Counted from the stretch's first letter, positions 18,671 through 27,090 are shown. The stretch is DNA of 48,756 nt from Acidobacteriaceae bacterium (GCA_003132445.1 PKXU01000065.1:51248-100003), one strand, 5' to 3'. Translations and numbers: made by a program. The notes: generated by a model from the sequence alone, not told the origin.

Positions 18671-19453
18671 CTAGAATTGTGTGGAATTCATGTACATGCT
18701 GAGCGAAGGCTTGTCCAGGAAGCGAGCAATTTTCGAAATCGAGTTCTGCGGGACAAAGACCATATCGCCGGGCCGAAGTTGTGCATCCTCTTTCAGGCTG
18801 CGTTCGTTCAGCATCTTCTTAAGATTCATCAAGTGCGTTTCCACCAAGTCGTCGTTGACCCGCCGGAACAGCACCACCTGGGAATGTTTCGACTGTTGGG
18901 TAAATCCTCCCGCAATCTGTACCGCCTCGGCTACTGTCGTATCCGATCGCAATTCGTACTTGCCGGGCTTTCCGACCTGTCCGCCCACAATGAAATAAGG
19001 CCGCTCAAAATCTTTCAGCGCTACCGCGACCTCCGGATCGTGCAGATAACCGCGATACGCTTTCTGCACCACTGCCCGAAATTCCGGCAGGTTCAGTCCC
19101 TGCACTTCCACCGTGCCCGCATCTTTCAACATGATGTAACCGTCCGGCTGGACGGTAAGCGTCTGGTTGAACTCCGGGGCAACGACAAAATCGATCTCGA
19201 CTACGTCGCTCGGTTGTAACCGATAGAGCGGATGGCGCTGCCCTCCGAGTAAGGGGTTTCCCAGACCATCCGCTCCTCCGGCTTTTTCGGCCGTTGTGTT
19301 GCTGCCTCCCGCTCCTGCCCCGGTAAAGCCGGCTCGGGAAGTGTTTTGGTTTCCGTTCAGGTCGTTATTGCTCCCCTGCGCGAAAACGGCCGAACAACCC
19401 TCAAGAGTGAATAGGGCAACTGCCGCGAACCGAGCGATTATGGATACGCGCAT
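18671..19453 (-). CDS. Polysaccharide export protein (Wza/GumB family)
   Basis: Outer-membrane or periplasmic export component of the Wzy-dependent exopolysaccharide system. The chosen ATG at 19453 follows a GAGGG ribosome-binding site; earlier GTG codons at 19474 are less likely. The N-terminal 26 residues form a signal peptide; LEGC could be a degenerate lipobox. The polysaccharide export domain follows: LQPSDVVEIDFVVAPEFNQTLTVQPDGYIML, then SLBB-like repeats around PYFIVGGQVGKPGKYELRSDTTVAEAVQIAGG and LRPGDMVFVPQN. The 260-residue length is shorter than Wza but normal for GumB-like proteins. It is the first gene of the operon, 17 bases before the GumC homologue. Confidence 0.9.
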   Translation of the reverse strand: MRVSIIARFAAVALFTLEGCSAVFAQGSNNDLNGNQNTSRAGFTGAGAGGSNTTAEKAGGADGLGNPLLGGQRHPLYRLQPSDVVEIDFVVAPEFNQTLTVQPDGYIMLKDAGTVEVQGLNLPEFRAVVQKAYRGYLHDPEVAVALKDFERPYFIVGGQVGKPGKYELRSDTTVAEAVQIAGGFTQQSKHSQVVLFRRVNDDLVETHLMNLKKMLNERSLKEDAQLRPGDMVFVPQNSISKIARFLDKPSLSMYMNSTQF

Positions 19454-20016
19454 CACTTTCCCTCGCACCAACACTTTCGCGTCAGCTCAATGACATTGGT
19501 GACTACTCCCGCAAGTTAAGCTGCTTCGTCAGCAGGCACAAGACATGGTAAGTTCCGTCTACGAAAGTGGACTGCGTTTCCAAATTCGGGAAAAGGTCGG
19601 AGCGCCTGAATGGTCTTGTTAACGCAACGACTTGCACGCTGCGAAGCGCGCAGCAACATTCGAATGCATAGGTCCAGAAGGAGTACCCACAAAAGTGGAC
19701 TTGCTTGTTTGTGATGTCACAGGATTGAGAACAAATGTTTCTCAGGTTTGTCGAACCTCAAATCATTTTGCGCGGAGTATCTCAGCGGAGGCCGCGTGTC
19801 ATGCGCCCTTTCGCTTTTCGCTCACGAAGCACGGGAAGCGTGGACAATTCGACTTTGCACAGCACAATCTCTCACCGCAGAATCGCGGCTATACGGAAAT
19901 CGAAATTCCCGTTTTGAGTGCGGTACTCACATTTTGTTGCTGCTTTGCTTGTGGAAGCGTGCATCACTGCCTACAATCGCCGCATCGTTTCTCTTTCGTT
20001 TTTTGGGGAGCTTTCA
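19454..20016. promoter_or_regulatory. Divergent intergenic region of the exopolysaccharide operon and LuxR-type gene
   Basis: This 563-base gap separates the leftward exopolysaccharide operon from the rightward regulator gene and must hold both promoters. No convincing coding frame was found. The sequence is more AT-rich towards the regulator. A 10-base direct repeat AAAGTGGACT occurs at 19564-19573 and 19692-19701 (128 bases apart), a possible operator pair. No confident -35/-10 pair is claimed. Confidence 0.5.
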
Positions 20017-20748
20017 TTGACCAGTTCGTCGGGCGCCACTGCGGATGCCATTGCTGTCCTTATCGCGGATTCCAACCGAATGCAGGCCCAGTTGCTGAGC
20101 AGCGCATTGCGCCGTCACTCCGAATTCCACATCACCGCCTGCCAGATCGATACCATCTCTATACTCCAGGCCGTCGCATCCCAGCCTCCGCGGATTGCGG
20201 TTCTGTCGTTCAACTCGTCTGCAAACATTCCTGAAATCGTAGTGACCCTGCGCCGCTTTCATTTTTCGCATCCGGAGATTCCAAAAGTTCTTCTCGTCGA
20301 CTCCTACGACCGTGAACTGGTGGTCAGCGCCTATCGCTCCGGCGCGCGGGGCATCTTCTCCATTACCGATAACAACCTCCGCCTGCTATGCAAGTGCCTG
20401 CTGCGCGTGGCCGCCGGGCACATCTGGGCCAACATCGAGCAACTTAACTATGTAATGGAGCTCATCTCTGAGGTTCCTTCGCTGCGGGTTCTCAATTCCC
20501 ACGGCCGGCGCCTGCTCACGCCGCGCGAAGAACAAGTTGTAGCGCTGGTGGCAGAAGGCCTGGGCAACCGCCAGATCGCCAACGAACTAAATCTCAGCCA
20601 GCACACCATCAAGAAATATCTCTTCCGGATTTTCGAGAAGCTGGGAGTCTCGACCCGCGTCGAACTCGTACTTTACGCCGTGAATAATGGGGATTCCCGC
20701 CAAGACGAGTGGATGGGCGGCGCCAGGCGCACCCTGCCCAGCGCGTGA
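20017..20748 (+). CDS. LuxR/NarL-type regulator with degenerate receiver domain
   Basis: A 243-residue transcription regulator. Start is assigned to TTG at 20017 because GGGGAG lies six bases upstream; an ATG at 19918 would add a hydrophobic extension of no known type. Residues 11-135 have response-regulator-like alternation (AVLIADSNRMQAQLL, then VLLVDSYDRELVVSAYRSGARGIF), but the strand expected to carry the phosphoacceptor reads RIAVLSFNSS, with Ser64 at the Asp position. Residues 167-225 are a clear LuxR helix-turn-helix: LLTPREEQVVALVAEGLGNR, then ANELNLSQHTIKKYLFRIFEKLGV. It diverges from the exopolysaccharide operon and is its likely regulator. Phosphorylation-independent control is inferred. 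Confidence 0.88.
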   Translation: MTSSSGATADAIAVLIADSNRMQAQLLSSALRRHSEFHITACQIDTISILQAVASQPPRIAVLSFNSSANIPEIVVTLRRFHFSHPEIPKVLLVDSYDRELVVSAYRSGARGIFSITDNNLRLLCKCLLRVAAGHIWANIEQLNYVMELISEVPSLRVLNSHGRRLLTPREEQVVALVAEGLGNRQIANELNLSQHTIKKYLFRIFEKLGVSTRVELVLYAVNNGDSRQDEWMGGARRTLPSA

Positions 20749-20854
20749 GTCTCCAGCGTGGTCGCGCCCTTGAAACTCAGTCCCGTGCGGCCAGTCCCAC
20801 CGAAGTGCATTTGAAAACTTCGACCTGTGCCCTGTATAACTTGGGACGAACTCC

Positions 20855-21244
20855 TTGCCCGACGTCGTCTCAAATCCGCCGGCCTCACCCCGGCCTCGCC
20901 GCTGGAGCATCGTTGCCGCCGGTCTGCTGCTTCTCGCGCTCGCTCTGGTGGTGATTTACACCAGCCGCTCCGCGTTCTTCAGCCCGCTTGCCTTGGTTGT
21001 GGTCGCAGCCATCGGTCTGGCCGCTCTGCTGCTTCAACTCCGTCTGCGCAAAGATTTGCCCACACGAGTTCGCGCTCCGCTTTGGCTCAACGTCTTGGGA
21101 CTTCTCTTTGCGATCGCCGCCGTCTTCGCCGACGTTCTGCATCTCAGCGCCAATCTGCTGCTGGTCGCGGCGCTGGGAGCAGTGCTCTGCTTTGGAATCA
21201 GCGGAACATCTGTGCTGCACGCTCTGCGCAGGAAGAAAAACTGA
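20855..21244 (+). CDS. Small membrane protein of unknown function
   Basis: A 129-residue protein with four predicted hydrophobic helices: SIVAAGLLLLALALVVIY, SPLALVVVAAIGLAALLL, WLNVLGLLFAIAAVFADVL, and NLLLVAALGAVLCFGISG, ending in a basic tail RRKKN. Start is a TTG at 20855; no strong ribosome-binding site was found, so the exact start is uncertain. It follows the LuxR-type gene by about 106 bases on the same strand. No family is recognised. The regular hydrophobic pattern with Arg/Lys at helix ends supports a real inner-membrane protein. Confidence 0.6.
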   Translation: MPDVVSNPPASPRPRRWSIVAAGLLLLALALVVIYTSRSAFFSPLALVVVAAIGLAALLLQLRLRKDLPTRVRAPLWLNVLGLLFAIAAVFADVLHLSANLLLVAALGAVLCFGISGTSVLHALRRKKN

Positions 21245-21322
21245 GGTCCGGCTGCCGGCTTTCGGAACACACCTACGCCAATCGCGGCGACCGCAGATGC
21301 ACAAGCCTATATTCGGGAACAA

Positions 21323-21384
21323 TCTTCCGGAAGCCAAGTGCTGAAAGCCCGAAGCCAGAAGCCAAAAGCCAAGTTCCGGAAGCC
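21323..21384. repeat. Short degenerate tandem GAAGCC-type repeat
   Basis: The spacer between two convergent genes consists of several imperfect copies of a GAAGCC/AAAGCC unit spaced 7-9 bases apart (for example GAAGCCAGAAGCCAAAAGCC). It is non-coding low-complexity sequence. Confidence 0.5.
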
Positions 21385-21385
21385 G

Positions 21386-22276
21386 TTACTTTTTGAACTC
21401 AATCGCGACCGTTGTTTCCACCGTCTCGGCCTGCCCGTTCACGCGATACGGCTCAAATTTCCACCAGCGCAACGCGTCCATGGCCGCCCGCGCCAAAACA
21501 TCTGGACCATTCAGCGGGTGCATGCTCACCACCGATCCATCTGGTCCCACGACAATGTCGAGCGCAACAATCCCTTGCAAATCTTTCCGCCGCGCGTCCG
21601 CGGGATAAATCGGCTCGACGCGGTGAATCAGTAATTTCTCAATTGCCTCCGCCGGAACCGTCACCGGCTTTTCCGCCGACCCCGTCTCGCGAGCCTTCAG
21701 TCCTGTCTCCAACTCTTCCCAACCGCGATTCCAGCGCCACCAGAACACAACTCCTGCAATCAACAAAAGTGCGAGAAAGATCGTCAATCCCAGCGCGCGT
21801 CGCTTCTTTCTCGGCGGGGGGGTACCGCGACTGGTGGTGCTGCTGAAGGTTCTTCGATCAACTGCCCCAGCCACGACATCTTTAATCGCAAGCAGAGCGG
21901 GGCTCGCATTAACTTCGGTCTCCCGGGCCCACTTTCGGATCGCTTCACGCTGCTCCGCTGGCAATCCCATAAACTCGAGGCCGCTGCTGAGTTTGTCCTG
22001 ATAGCGAACCATCGCCCGGGTTCGCAATGGCGCGCTCACCGGCGACAGTTGCACCTCAATCGCCACCGTCTCACCCGGAACCAAATCCTGCGCCAGCACC
22101 GCTGCAATTCCGCTTTCGCAAACATTCATCGAACGTCCCGGCACGGTGTCAGGAATACCCGATCGCAGCACCGTAACGTCCAGCACGACCTGCAGCGGGA
22201 ACCGTGGCTCCCGCCGCCGTGAAGGTCCAATCCACCCGCCAACTTGAGCGTCAGTCGCCATTGAGTTCGCGTTCAT
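21386..22276 (-). CDS. PilZ domain - transmembrane - TonB C-terminal domain protein
   Basis: A 296-residue three-part protein. Residues 17-125 resemble a PilZ domain: the arginine cluster SRRREPRFPL and the N-V-C-E-S-G segment (51-56), a variant of the c-di-GMP-binding RxxxR and D/NxSxxG motifs. A proline/basic linker (PPPRKKRR) leads to a single membrane helix (about 161-180, LGLTIFLALLLIAGVVFWW). Residues 205-296 match the TonB/energy-transducer C-terminal domain: VEPIYPADARRKDLQGIVAL, PDGSVVSMHPLNGPDVL and WWKFEPYRVNGQ. The topology puts the PilZ part in the cytoplasm and the TonB part in the periplasm. A link between c-di-GMP sensing and outer-membrane energising is inferred. In-frame ATGs at 22276 and 22261 are both possible starts. 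Confidence 0.82.
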   Translation of the reverse strand: MNANSMATDAQVGGWIGPSRRREPRFPLQVVLDVTVLRSGIPDTVPGRSMNVCESGIAAVLAQDLVPGETVAIEVQLSPVSAPLRTRAMVRYQDKLSSGLEFMGLPAEQREAIRKWARETEVNASPALLAIKDVVAGAVDRRTFSSTTSRGTPPPRKKRRALGLTIFLALLLIAGVVFWWRWNRGWEELETGLKARETGSAEKPVTVPAEAIEKLLIHRVEPIYPADARRKDLQGIVALDIVVGPDGSVVSMHPLNGPDVLARAAMDALRWWKFEPYRVNGQAETVETTVAIEFKK

Positions 22277-22334
22277 GTCCGCTATCGAGATGTTTCATTC
22301 CGATCTGAACTGCACCAAGAAGACTGTGCTTTGC

Positions 22335-22358
22335 GAGGGACCGATTCAGCGGTCCCTC
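22335..22358. other. Hairpin between rpiA and the PilZ-TonB gene
   Basis: A perfect 9-base inverted repeat, GAGGGACCG and CGGTCCCTC, with a 6-base loop. No T-run follows on either strand, so an intrinsic terminator is not established; a processing or attenuation site is possible. Confidence 0.4.
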
Positions 22359-22395
22359 TCGCGGTCCAGACAAAGCCGAACGCAGATTCGCGTGT

Positions 22396-23118
22396 CTACC
22401 GCCGCAACTCCACAATTTCATTGCCCCGAGCAAACAACACCACCTTCGCCATGCCGATAAATAGCCCGTGCTCTACTACCCCCGGCATCTCATCCAATTG
22501 CCGCGCCAGCCCTTCTGCATTGGAAATTTGCCCGAACCGGCAGTCGAGAATGTGATTATTTTCGTCGCTCACATAAGGCTTCCCATCCGGACCCATCCGC
22601 AACTGCACTTCCGCTCCCAACGCTCGAATTCGCTTCGCCACCAGCGCCTGCGCAAACCGGATTACCTCCACCGGCAGCGGAAACTTGCCCAGCACCGGCA
22701 CTTGCTTCGATGCATCCGCCACAATCACCAACTGCTTGGTCGCCGACGCCACAATCTTTTCCCGCAGCAGCGCCCCACCGCCGCCCTTGATGAGCCGCAG
22801 CTGCGGATCGACCTCATCCGCCCCATCGACTGTGACCGCGATCTCCTGGCATTCGTCCAGCGTGGTCACCGGAATGCCCAGGCTGAGCGCCAACTCTCGC
22901 GACCGGATCGAAGTCGGAATCCCTCGAATCCGCAAACCGTTCCTGACCTTTTCGCCCAGCAACTTGATAAAGTGAGCCGCAGTCGATCCCGTCCCCAGCC
23001 CGACAACCTGCCCATCTTTCACAAATTGCAAACTAGCCCGCGCCGCCGCTTCTTTTTCCTGCTCGGATTTTGCCGGATCGTTTTTCGCCTGATTGTTTTT
23101 AATTTGATCGGTCGCCAT
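22396..23118 (-). CDS. rpiA: Ribose-5-phosphate isomerase A
   Basis: Interconverts ribose-5-phosphate and ribulose-5-phosphate in the pentose phosphate pathway. The 240-residue protein has GLGTGSTAAHF (residues 40-50), the active-site segment VTVDGADEVDPQ (94-105) and LIKGGGGALLREK (108-120) with the catalytic Glu119. A charged N-terminal extension of about 22 residues (rich in K, N, Q and E) precedes the conserved core, slightly longer than usual. Start at ATG 23118. The PilZ-TonB gene follows 119 bases downstream on the same strand. Confidence 0.95.
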   Translation of the reverse strand: MATDQIKNNQAKNDPAKSEQEKEAAARASLQFVKDGQVVGLGTGSTAAHFIKLLGEKVRNGLRIRGIPTSIRSRELALSLGIPVTTLDECQEIAVTVDGADEVDPQLRLIKGGGGALLREKIVASATKQLVIVADASKQVPVLGKFPLPVEVIRFAQALVAKRIRALGAEVQLRMGPDGKPYVSDENNHILDCRFGQISNAEGLARQLDEMPGVVEHGLFIGMAKVVLFARGNEIVELRR

Positions 23119-23217
23119 GGTTTTTCAATACGCGCTTGCTGCCGATTCAGTCTTTTTTTCCGTGCTTTCATTCCGGTCTGGATTGAGCAAAAGAGAAGCG
23201 GGATTCCGAGCCGGTAT

Positions 23218-23631
23218 TCAGCCTAGAATCTTCTCCGTATAAATCAAATACCCCGCCAGCGCCAAACCCAGCAGCACCGTCAAAATCGTAATCAGATCCA
23301 CCACAAACCCCGCCGGCTCAAACGTGCCCGCGTTCAACTGAGCGCGCGTCCTGCGATAGCGCACCAGCCCCGCCACCACCAGCGCCACGCCCGCAATAAT
23401 GGTCAACGATCCCATAATCACGGAAATTCCAGCGCTCTTCACCGCGTGCCCCTGCAACGCAGTCAACTGCCGCATCGCTATCGAGAACCGCCCAATGGCG
23501 AATCCAAACACTACAATCGCAGCTCCCGTCCGCACCCAGGCCAGAAACGTACGCTCGTTCGCCAGATGATCGCTTGCCCGATTCGAATTGGAATTTTCCG
23601 TCACCGTGTTCTCCTGGCGCGCAATGCTCAC
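23218..23631 (-). CDS. DUF202 (YidH-like) membrane protein
   Basis: A 137-residue inner-membrane protein of the DUF202 family. The family signature is clear near the N-terminus: HLANERTFLAWVRTGAAIVVFGFAIGRF. Three hydrophobic helices are visible, at roughly 35-55, 75-97 and 110-130. The biochemical role of DUF202 proteins is not established. It lies 12 bases downstream of the DUF302 gene, probably in one transcript. Confidence 0.88.
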   Translation of the reverse strand: MSIARQENTVTENSNSNRASDHLANERTFLAWVRTGAAIVVFGFAIGRFSIAMRQLTALQGHAVKSAGISVIMGSLTIIAGVALVVAGLVRYRRTRAQLNAGTFEPAGFVVDLITILTVLLGLALAGYLIYTEKILG

Positions 23632-23643
23632 ATTCCGCCTGCA

Positions 23644-24045
23644 TTATTCCACAGCTTTCGCGATCACAGTTCCCGCTCCGGCGAGATTCTTCATCAGCTC
23701 CGCGGGCACGCCATGCCGATGCTGCAAATATTCCGGACTGTTGTAAGTGACCGAAACCTTGCCCTCCGCATCCTCCGCAATCAAAACCTTCAAGGGCAAA
23801 TCGATTGCCAGAGTGGGCGCCGCAACCATCAACGGAGTTCCCGCCTTCGGGCTGCCAAAAATCACAACCTTCGTCGGCCGCATCTTCAGTCCAACTTTTT
23901 CAGCTTCGCCACTGTGATCGACAACGGCAAACACTTGCAGCCCTTTCGCTGCAAATGCGGCCTGTAATCGCCGCACTGTTTCCTCTACAGAAGAGTGACT
24001 ACCTATGCTGACCAAACCATTTCCCTCAGGCATATCGCTCACCAT
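23644..24045 (-). CDS. DUF302 domain protein
   Basis: A 133-residue soluble protein of the DUF302 family (dimeric alpha/beta fold, function unassigned). Recognisable are SSVEETVRRLQAAFAAKGL, VFAVVDHSGEAEKVGLKM, the RPTKVVIFGSPKAGTPLM motif and LPLKVLIAEDAEGKVSVTY near the centre, typical of the family. No signal peptide. A second, decayed copy of its 5' part lies directly upstream (24066-24240). It is followed by the DUF202 gene. Confidence 0.88.
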   Translation of the reverse strand: MVSDMPEGNGLVSIGSHSSVEETVRRLQAAFAAKGLQVFAVVDHSGEAEKVGLKMRPTKVVIFGSPKAGTPLMVAAPTLAIDLPLKVLIAEDAEGKVSVTYNSPEYLQHRHGVPAELMKNLAGAGTVIAKAVE

Positions 24046-24061
24046 CCTCGGGATGACCTAA

Positions 24062-24240
24062 AGCCTATGAGATTGTACGGAAAACAGAGGAGGAATGAGT
24101 TGCGGTACCGGCAACAGCAGAAGTTGGAACAAGTGTGAATCGTTCTGGCCGTAAACGCAGCTTCCAGTTGTCGCACAGTCTCATCCGCCGAATTCCGGCT
24201 CCGAACTGGAAGTAACCCATTCTCTTCGCCATGTCGTCCA
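24062..24240 (-). pseudogene. Decayed 5' fragment of a second DUF302 gene
   Basis: On the minus strand this stretch aligns at DNA level with the start of the intact DUF302 gene downstream. One frame reads MAKRMGYFQFGAGIRR and, after a frameshift, another reads SADETVRQLEAAFTART, matching EGNGLVSIGSHSSVEETVRR and LQAAFAAKG in the intact copy. Similarity stops after about 100 bases. This indicates a tandem duplication followed by decay. Confidence 0.6.
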
Positions 24241-24272
24241 TCTCCATGATAAAGTTCCTTTCCAAGAAGGCC

Positions 24273-26090
24273 GGTATGTATCTTCGCTGCCGCTGTTTCC
24301 CTTGCGTAACCCTGCTTCTGTTGGTTGCTTTGCCGCTTTACTCCCAGACAGCCCCTCCGGGACCTGGCAGTCCACTTACGACCATCAAAACCAAAGTCCG
24401 ACTCGTCCTGGTAGACGTGGTAGCGACCAACGGGAAAGGCGAAGCCGTTACGGGCCTCCACAAAGAAGACTTCGAAGTCCTCGAAGATGGCAAGCCGCAA
24501 ACAATCTCCACTTTTGAAGAGCACCACGGATCACCGCCGGTTCAAATCAAGCTCCCCGCAATGCCGCCCCACGTATATACCAACTATCCCGTCACCAGGA
24601 CCGCCGACTCAGTGAATGTCCTTCTGCTGGACGCCCTGAACACACCGACGCGAGACCAGGTCTATGTCCACTCGCAAATGATGAAGTATCTGAAGGCCAT
24701 CCCGCCCGGCACGCGAGTTGCTATTTTCACTTTGGCCTCGCGCTTGCGCATGCTGCAGGGAGTCACCACCGATTCCTCGGAATTGCTGGCAGTTCTCAAC
24801 AGCGCAAAGGCCGGTCCGCATCCCTCCGGCCTTCTTCCCTCCGACGCCCAGACCGACGCAAACCAGCGCATGATTGACTTCATGATCGAGAATAGCGCCG
24901 GACCCGGATCTGCTCCGAAGACCATGGCGCAGGCCGCCGTCGATCCCATCAACGCGATGAAACAGTTCCTGTCCGACACGGCTGTCCTGCAAACAGAACA
25001 ACGCATCGCCATTACACTCCAAGCCCTGCAGCAACTCGCTCGCTATCTCGCCGGCGTCCCAGGTCGCAAGAATGTGATCTGGTTCTCAGGCTCTTTTCCG
25101 GTCGGTATTTTTCCCAACCCCGATGTGCCCGACGCGTTTACTTTTACAGACAGTTTCCAGGATGACATTCGAAAGACCGCCGATTTGCTGACTGCCGCTG
25201 AAGTCGCTATTTATCCCATCGCGGTAGAGGGTCTCGCTCCGGATTCGGCATTCCAAGCGAATGACAAAGAGATTGGCGAAAAACGAGGCCAGTTTGCCCT
25301 GCGCGATCAGGTCCGCGACCTCCGCAACGCCGGCGTGGCTCGTGATTCGAACCATAGTGCCATGGAGGAGTTGGCCAAGGATACCGGAGGCCAAGCTTTC
25401 TACAATACAAACGGACTGAACGATGCTTTGACTCGCGTGATCAATAACGGCACCCGCTACTACTCGCTGTCGTATACTCCCAGCAATCCAGCGCTGGATG
25501 GCAAATATCGGCGCATCCAGGTGAAACTTCTCAGCGGGAAAGACACGCTTGCCTACCGCCGCGGATACTATGCCGACGACCTCGCAGCCGCGCTTGCTTC
25601 CGGGCAAAAACCGGACTCCGATCCGCTGCTGTTGCTCATGGGACGCAACCTGCCCGACTATACCCAAATTCTTTACAAGATCCGGGTGCAGCCCTCGGAC
25701 CCGCAACCTCCGCCGAGCGCGGCACGCATCGGCAGCAACACCGACCTGAAAGGACCGTTCACCCGCTACGGCGTCGACTTCGCGATCGCAGCGCAAGACC
25801 TCACACTCGAGCCCACTCCAGACGGTGCGCGCCACGGCAACATTGAAATTGTTCTCCTCGCTTATGATCGCGAGGGCAAACCCCTGAACTTTGTAGTCAC
25901 TCATGGCGACGTCAAACTCGACGCCAAGCTCTATGCCAGCGTGCGACAGGTCGGTTTGCAGATCCACAAGGAGATCGATGTGCCAAAAGAATACGTATAT
26001 CTGCGCACGGGCATCTACGATCTCAAGTCGAGCACCGCCGGAACACTGGGAGTTCCGTTGACCGATGTTACGGTACCTGCCGCTAAATAG
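24273..26090 (+). CDS. Secreted VWFA-related domain protein (acidobacterial type)
   Basis: A 605-residue protein from the ATG at 24273, which has an AAGG ribosome-binding site; in-frame ATGs at 24231 and 24246 are less well placed. An N-terminal signal peptide (CVTLLLLVALPLYSQ) is followed by the VWFA-related N-terminal segment VRLVLVDVVATNGKGEAVTG with LHKEDFEVLEDGKPQTI. A von Willebrand A-like fold follows: VNVLLLDALNTPTRDQVYV, PPGTRVAIFTLASRLRML, and later GRKNVIWFSGSFPVG and AEVAIYPIAVEGL. The C-terminal 150 residues are beta-rich. The family is abundant in Acidobacteriota and of unknown function. The MIDAS motif is atypical (DALNT rather than DxSxS). Confidence 0.85.
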   Translation, partial: GMYLRCRCFPCVTLLLLVALPLYSQTAPPGPGSPLTTIKTKVRLVLVDVVATNGKGEAVTGLHKEDFEVLEDGKPQTISTFEEHHGSPPVQIKLPAMPPHVYTNYPVTRTADSVNVLLLDALNTPTRDQVYVHSQMMKYLKAIPPGTRVAIFTLASRLRMLQGVTTDSSELLAVLNSAKAGPHPSGLLPSDAQTDANQRMIDFMIENSAGPGSAPKTMAQAAVDPINAMKQFLSDTAVLQTEQRIAITLQALQQLARYLAGVPGRKNVIWFSGSFPVGIFPNPDVPDAFTFTDSFQDDIRKTADLLTAAEVAIYPIAVEGLAPDSAFQANDKEIGEKRGQFALRDQVRDLRNAGVARDSNHSAMEELAKDTGGQAFYNTNGLNDALTRVINNGTRYYSLSYTPSNPALDGKYRRIQVKLLSGKDTLAYRRGYYADDLAAALASGQKPDSDPLLLLMGRNLPDYTQILYKIRVQPSDPQPPPSAARIGSNTDLKGPFTRYGVDFAIAAQDLTLEPTPDGARHGNIEIVLLAYDREGKPLNFVVTHGDVKLDAKLYASVRQVGLQIHKEIDVPKEYVYLRTGIYDLKSSTAGTLGVPLTDVTVPAAK

Positions 26091-26247
26091 GCCGCTACTC
26101 GCGGACCGGCGGTTTGACAGTCCCGCCACATAAGACTAGGGTTGTAGTTGAGGTGGTTCCCACCTTCTCCTCATTTCAGGTTTCCTGAACTAAGTCAGCC
26201 CATCTGAAGTTATCTCTCTTAGCAACCCCAACCTAAGGAGGTTGCCT

Positions 26248-26568
26248 ATGTATGCGCGCAATGTCTCGATTCATTTGAAATCCAATATGTTATCCGATTA
26301 CACGCAGACTTTTGAGAAGGACGTTCTTCCCTTGCTCCGCAAACAGAATGGTTTTAAGGACGAAATCACGCTCGCCGGTCCCAGCGGAGTGGATGTAACG
26401 GCAATCAGTCTGTGGGATAACAAGAACAATGCCGACTCCTACAACACCAATACCTACCCACAAGTGTTGAAGACGCTGGCCAGATTCATCGAGGGAACGC
26501 CCCAGGTTCACACCTTTGACGTCGTCACCTCGACCTTCCAAAACCACGATGTTCTCGTAGCAGCGTAG
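26248..26568 (+). CDS. Small ABM-like (ferredoxin-fold) protein
   Basis: A 106-residue protein preceded by a perfect AAGGAGG ribosome-binding site six bases before ATG 26248. The sequence MYARNVSIHLKSNMLSDYTQ, the central KQNGFKDEITLAG, ITAISLW-like strand (TAISLWDNKNNADSYN) and the final VHTFDVVTSTFQ strand resemble the dimeric alpha-beta barrel (antibiotic biosynthesis monooxygenase-like) fold. No catalytic function can be assigned. It stands alone between the VWFA-related gene and an unrelated small gene. Confidence 0.72.
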   Translation: MYARNVSIHLKSNMLSDYTQTFEKDVLPLLRKQNGFKDEITLAGPSGVDVTAISLWDNKNNADSYNTNTYPQVLKTLARFIEGTPQVHTFDVVTSTFQNHDVLVAA

Positions 26569-26587
26569 AACACTCGCTGTCTGGTCC

Positions 26588-26616
26588 GAGGAGGCGGAGT
26601 AAATATCCGCCTTCTC
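26588..26616 (+). terminator. Possible terminator hairpin after the ABM-like gene
   Basis: GAGGAGGCGGA can pair imperfectly with TCCGCCTTCTC across a short AT-rich loop, 20 bases after the stop. There is no proper T-run, so termination is only a possibility. Confidence 0.35.
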
Positions 26617-26661
26617 AGGCCCAACACATAGCACCCATCCGACTGCACCCAGGAGCTATCC

Positions 26662-26928
26662 ATGCACTTAGCGCTTCAAAACGCAGAGACTATCAGTCGT
26701 CTGGTGGACCAAGGCGAATTTCTTCTCAAGAGTTTTCATAATGAGCACCAGAAAGATCCCGACGGAGTGGAAACTGAGTTCGCGCGTGGCGAGCTGATAG
26801 GCTGGCGCAGCACGTTACACACTTTGTTTCGCGATTGCGCTGAGGACATCGTCAATCGCGTTATCGTCAGAACGCACTTGATCATCCCCAGCGGCGAAGT
26901 CCCGGTCGGCGTCGCCCACGGCTATTGA
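26662..26928 (+). CDS. Small hypothetical protein (88 aa)
   Basis: Start ATG 26662 has AGGAG seven bases upstream, which supports translation. The protein is soluble, mostly helical in its first half (QNAETISRLVDQGEFLLKSF) with many charged residues, and includes two His-rich spots (NEHQKD and VAHGY). No known family is recognised. It is separated by 93 bases from the ABM-like gene upstream and by about 160 bases from the fucosidase gene downstream. Confidence 0.55.
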   Translation: MHLALQNAETISRLVDQGEFLLKSFHNEHQKDPDGVETEFARGELIGWRSTLHTLFRDCAEDIVNRVIVRTHLIIPSGEVPVGVAHGY

Positions 26929-27090
26929 GGCCATGCAGGAAGTCGGTTTGATCGCGAAAGAATCGCGATCGCACTGATCATTCCCCTCGCGAACGAAATC
27001 GCAAGGATTGGACCGGAATAGATTGCACCGGAATAGATTGACCGTGTTTTCGACGAACCGTCGGGTAGACTAGGCGGGGAGAATCGAAAC

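Noticed and set aside
24039..24527. Minus-strand frame of 162 codons over the DUF302 remnant
   Set aside because: Most of it is antisense to the VWFA-related gene; only the segment in 24062-24240 has DUF302 similarity, and it is frameshifted.
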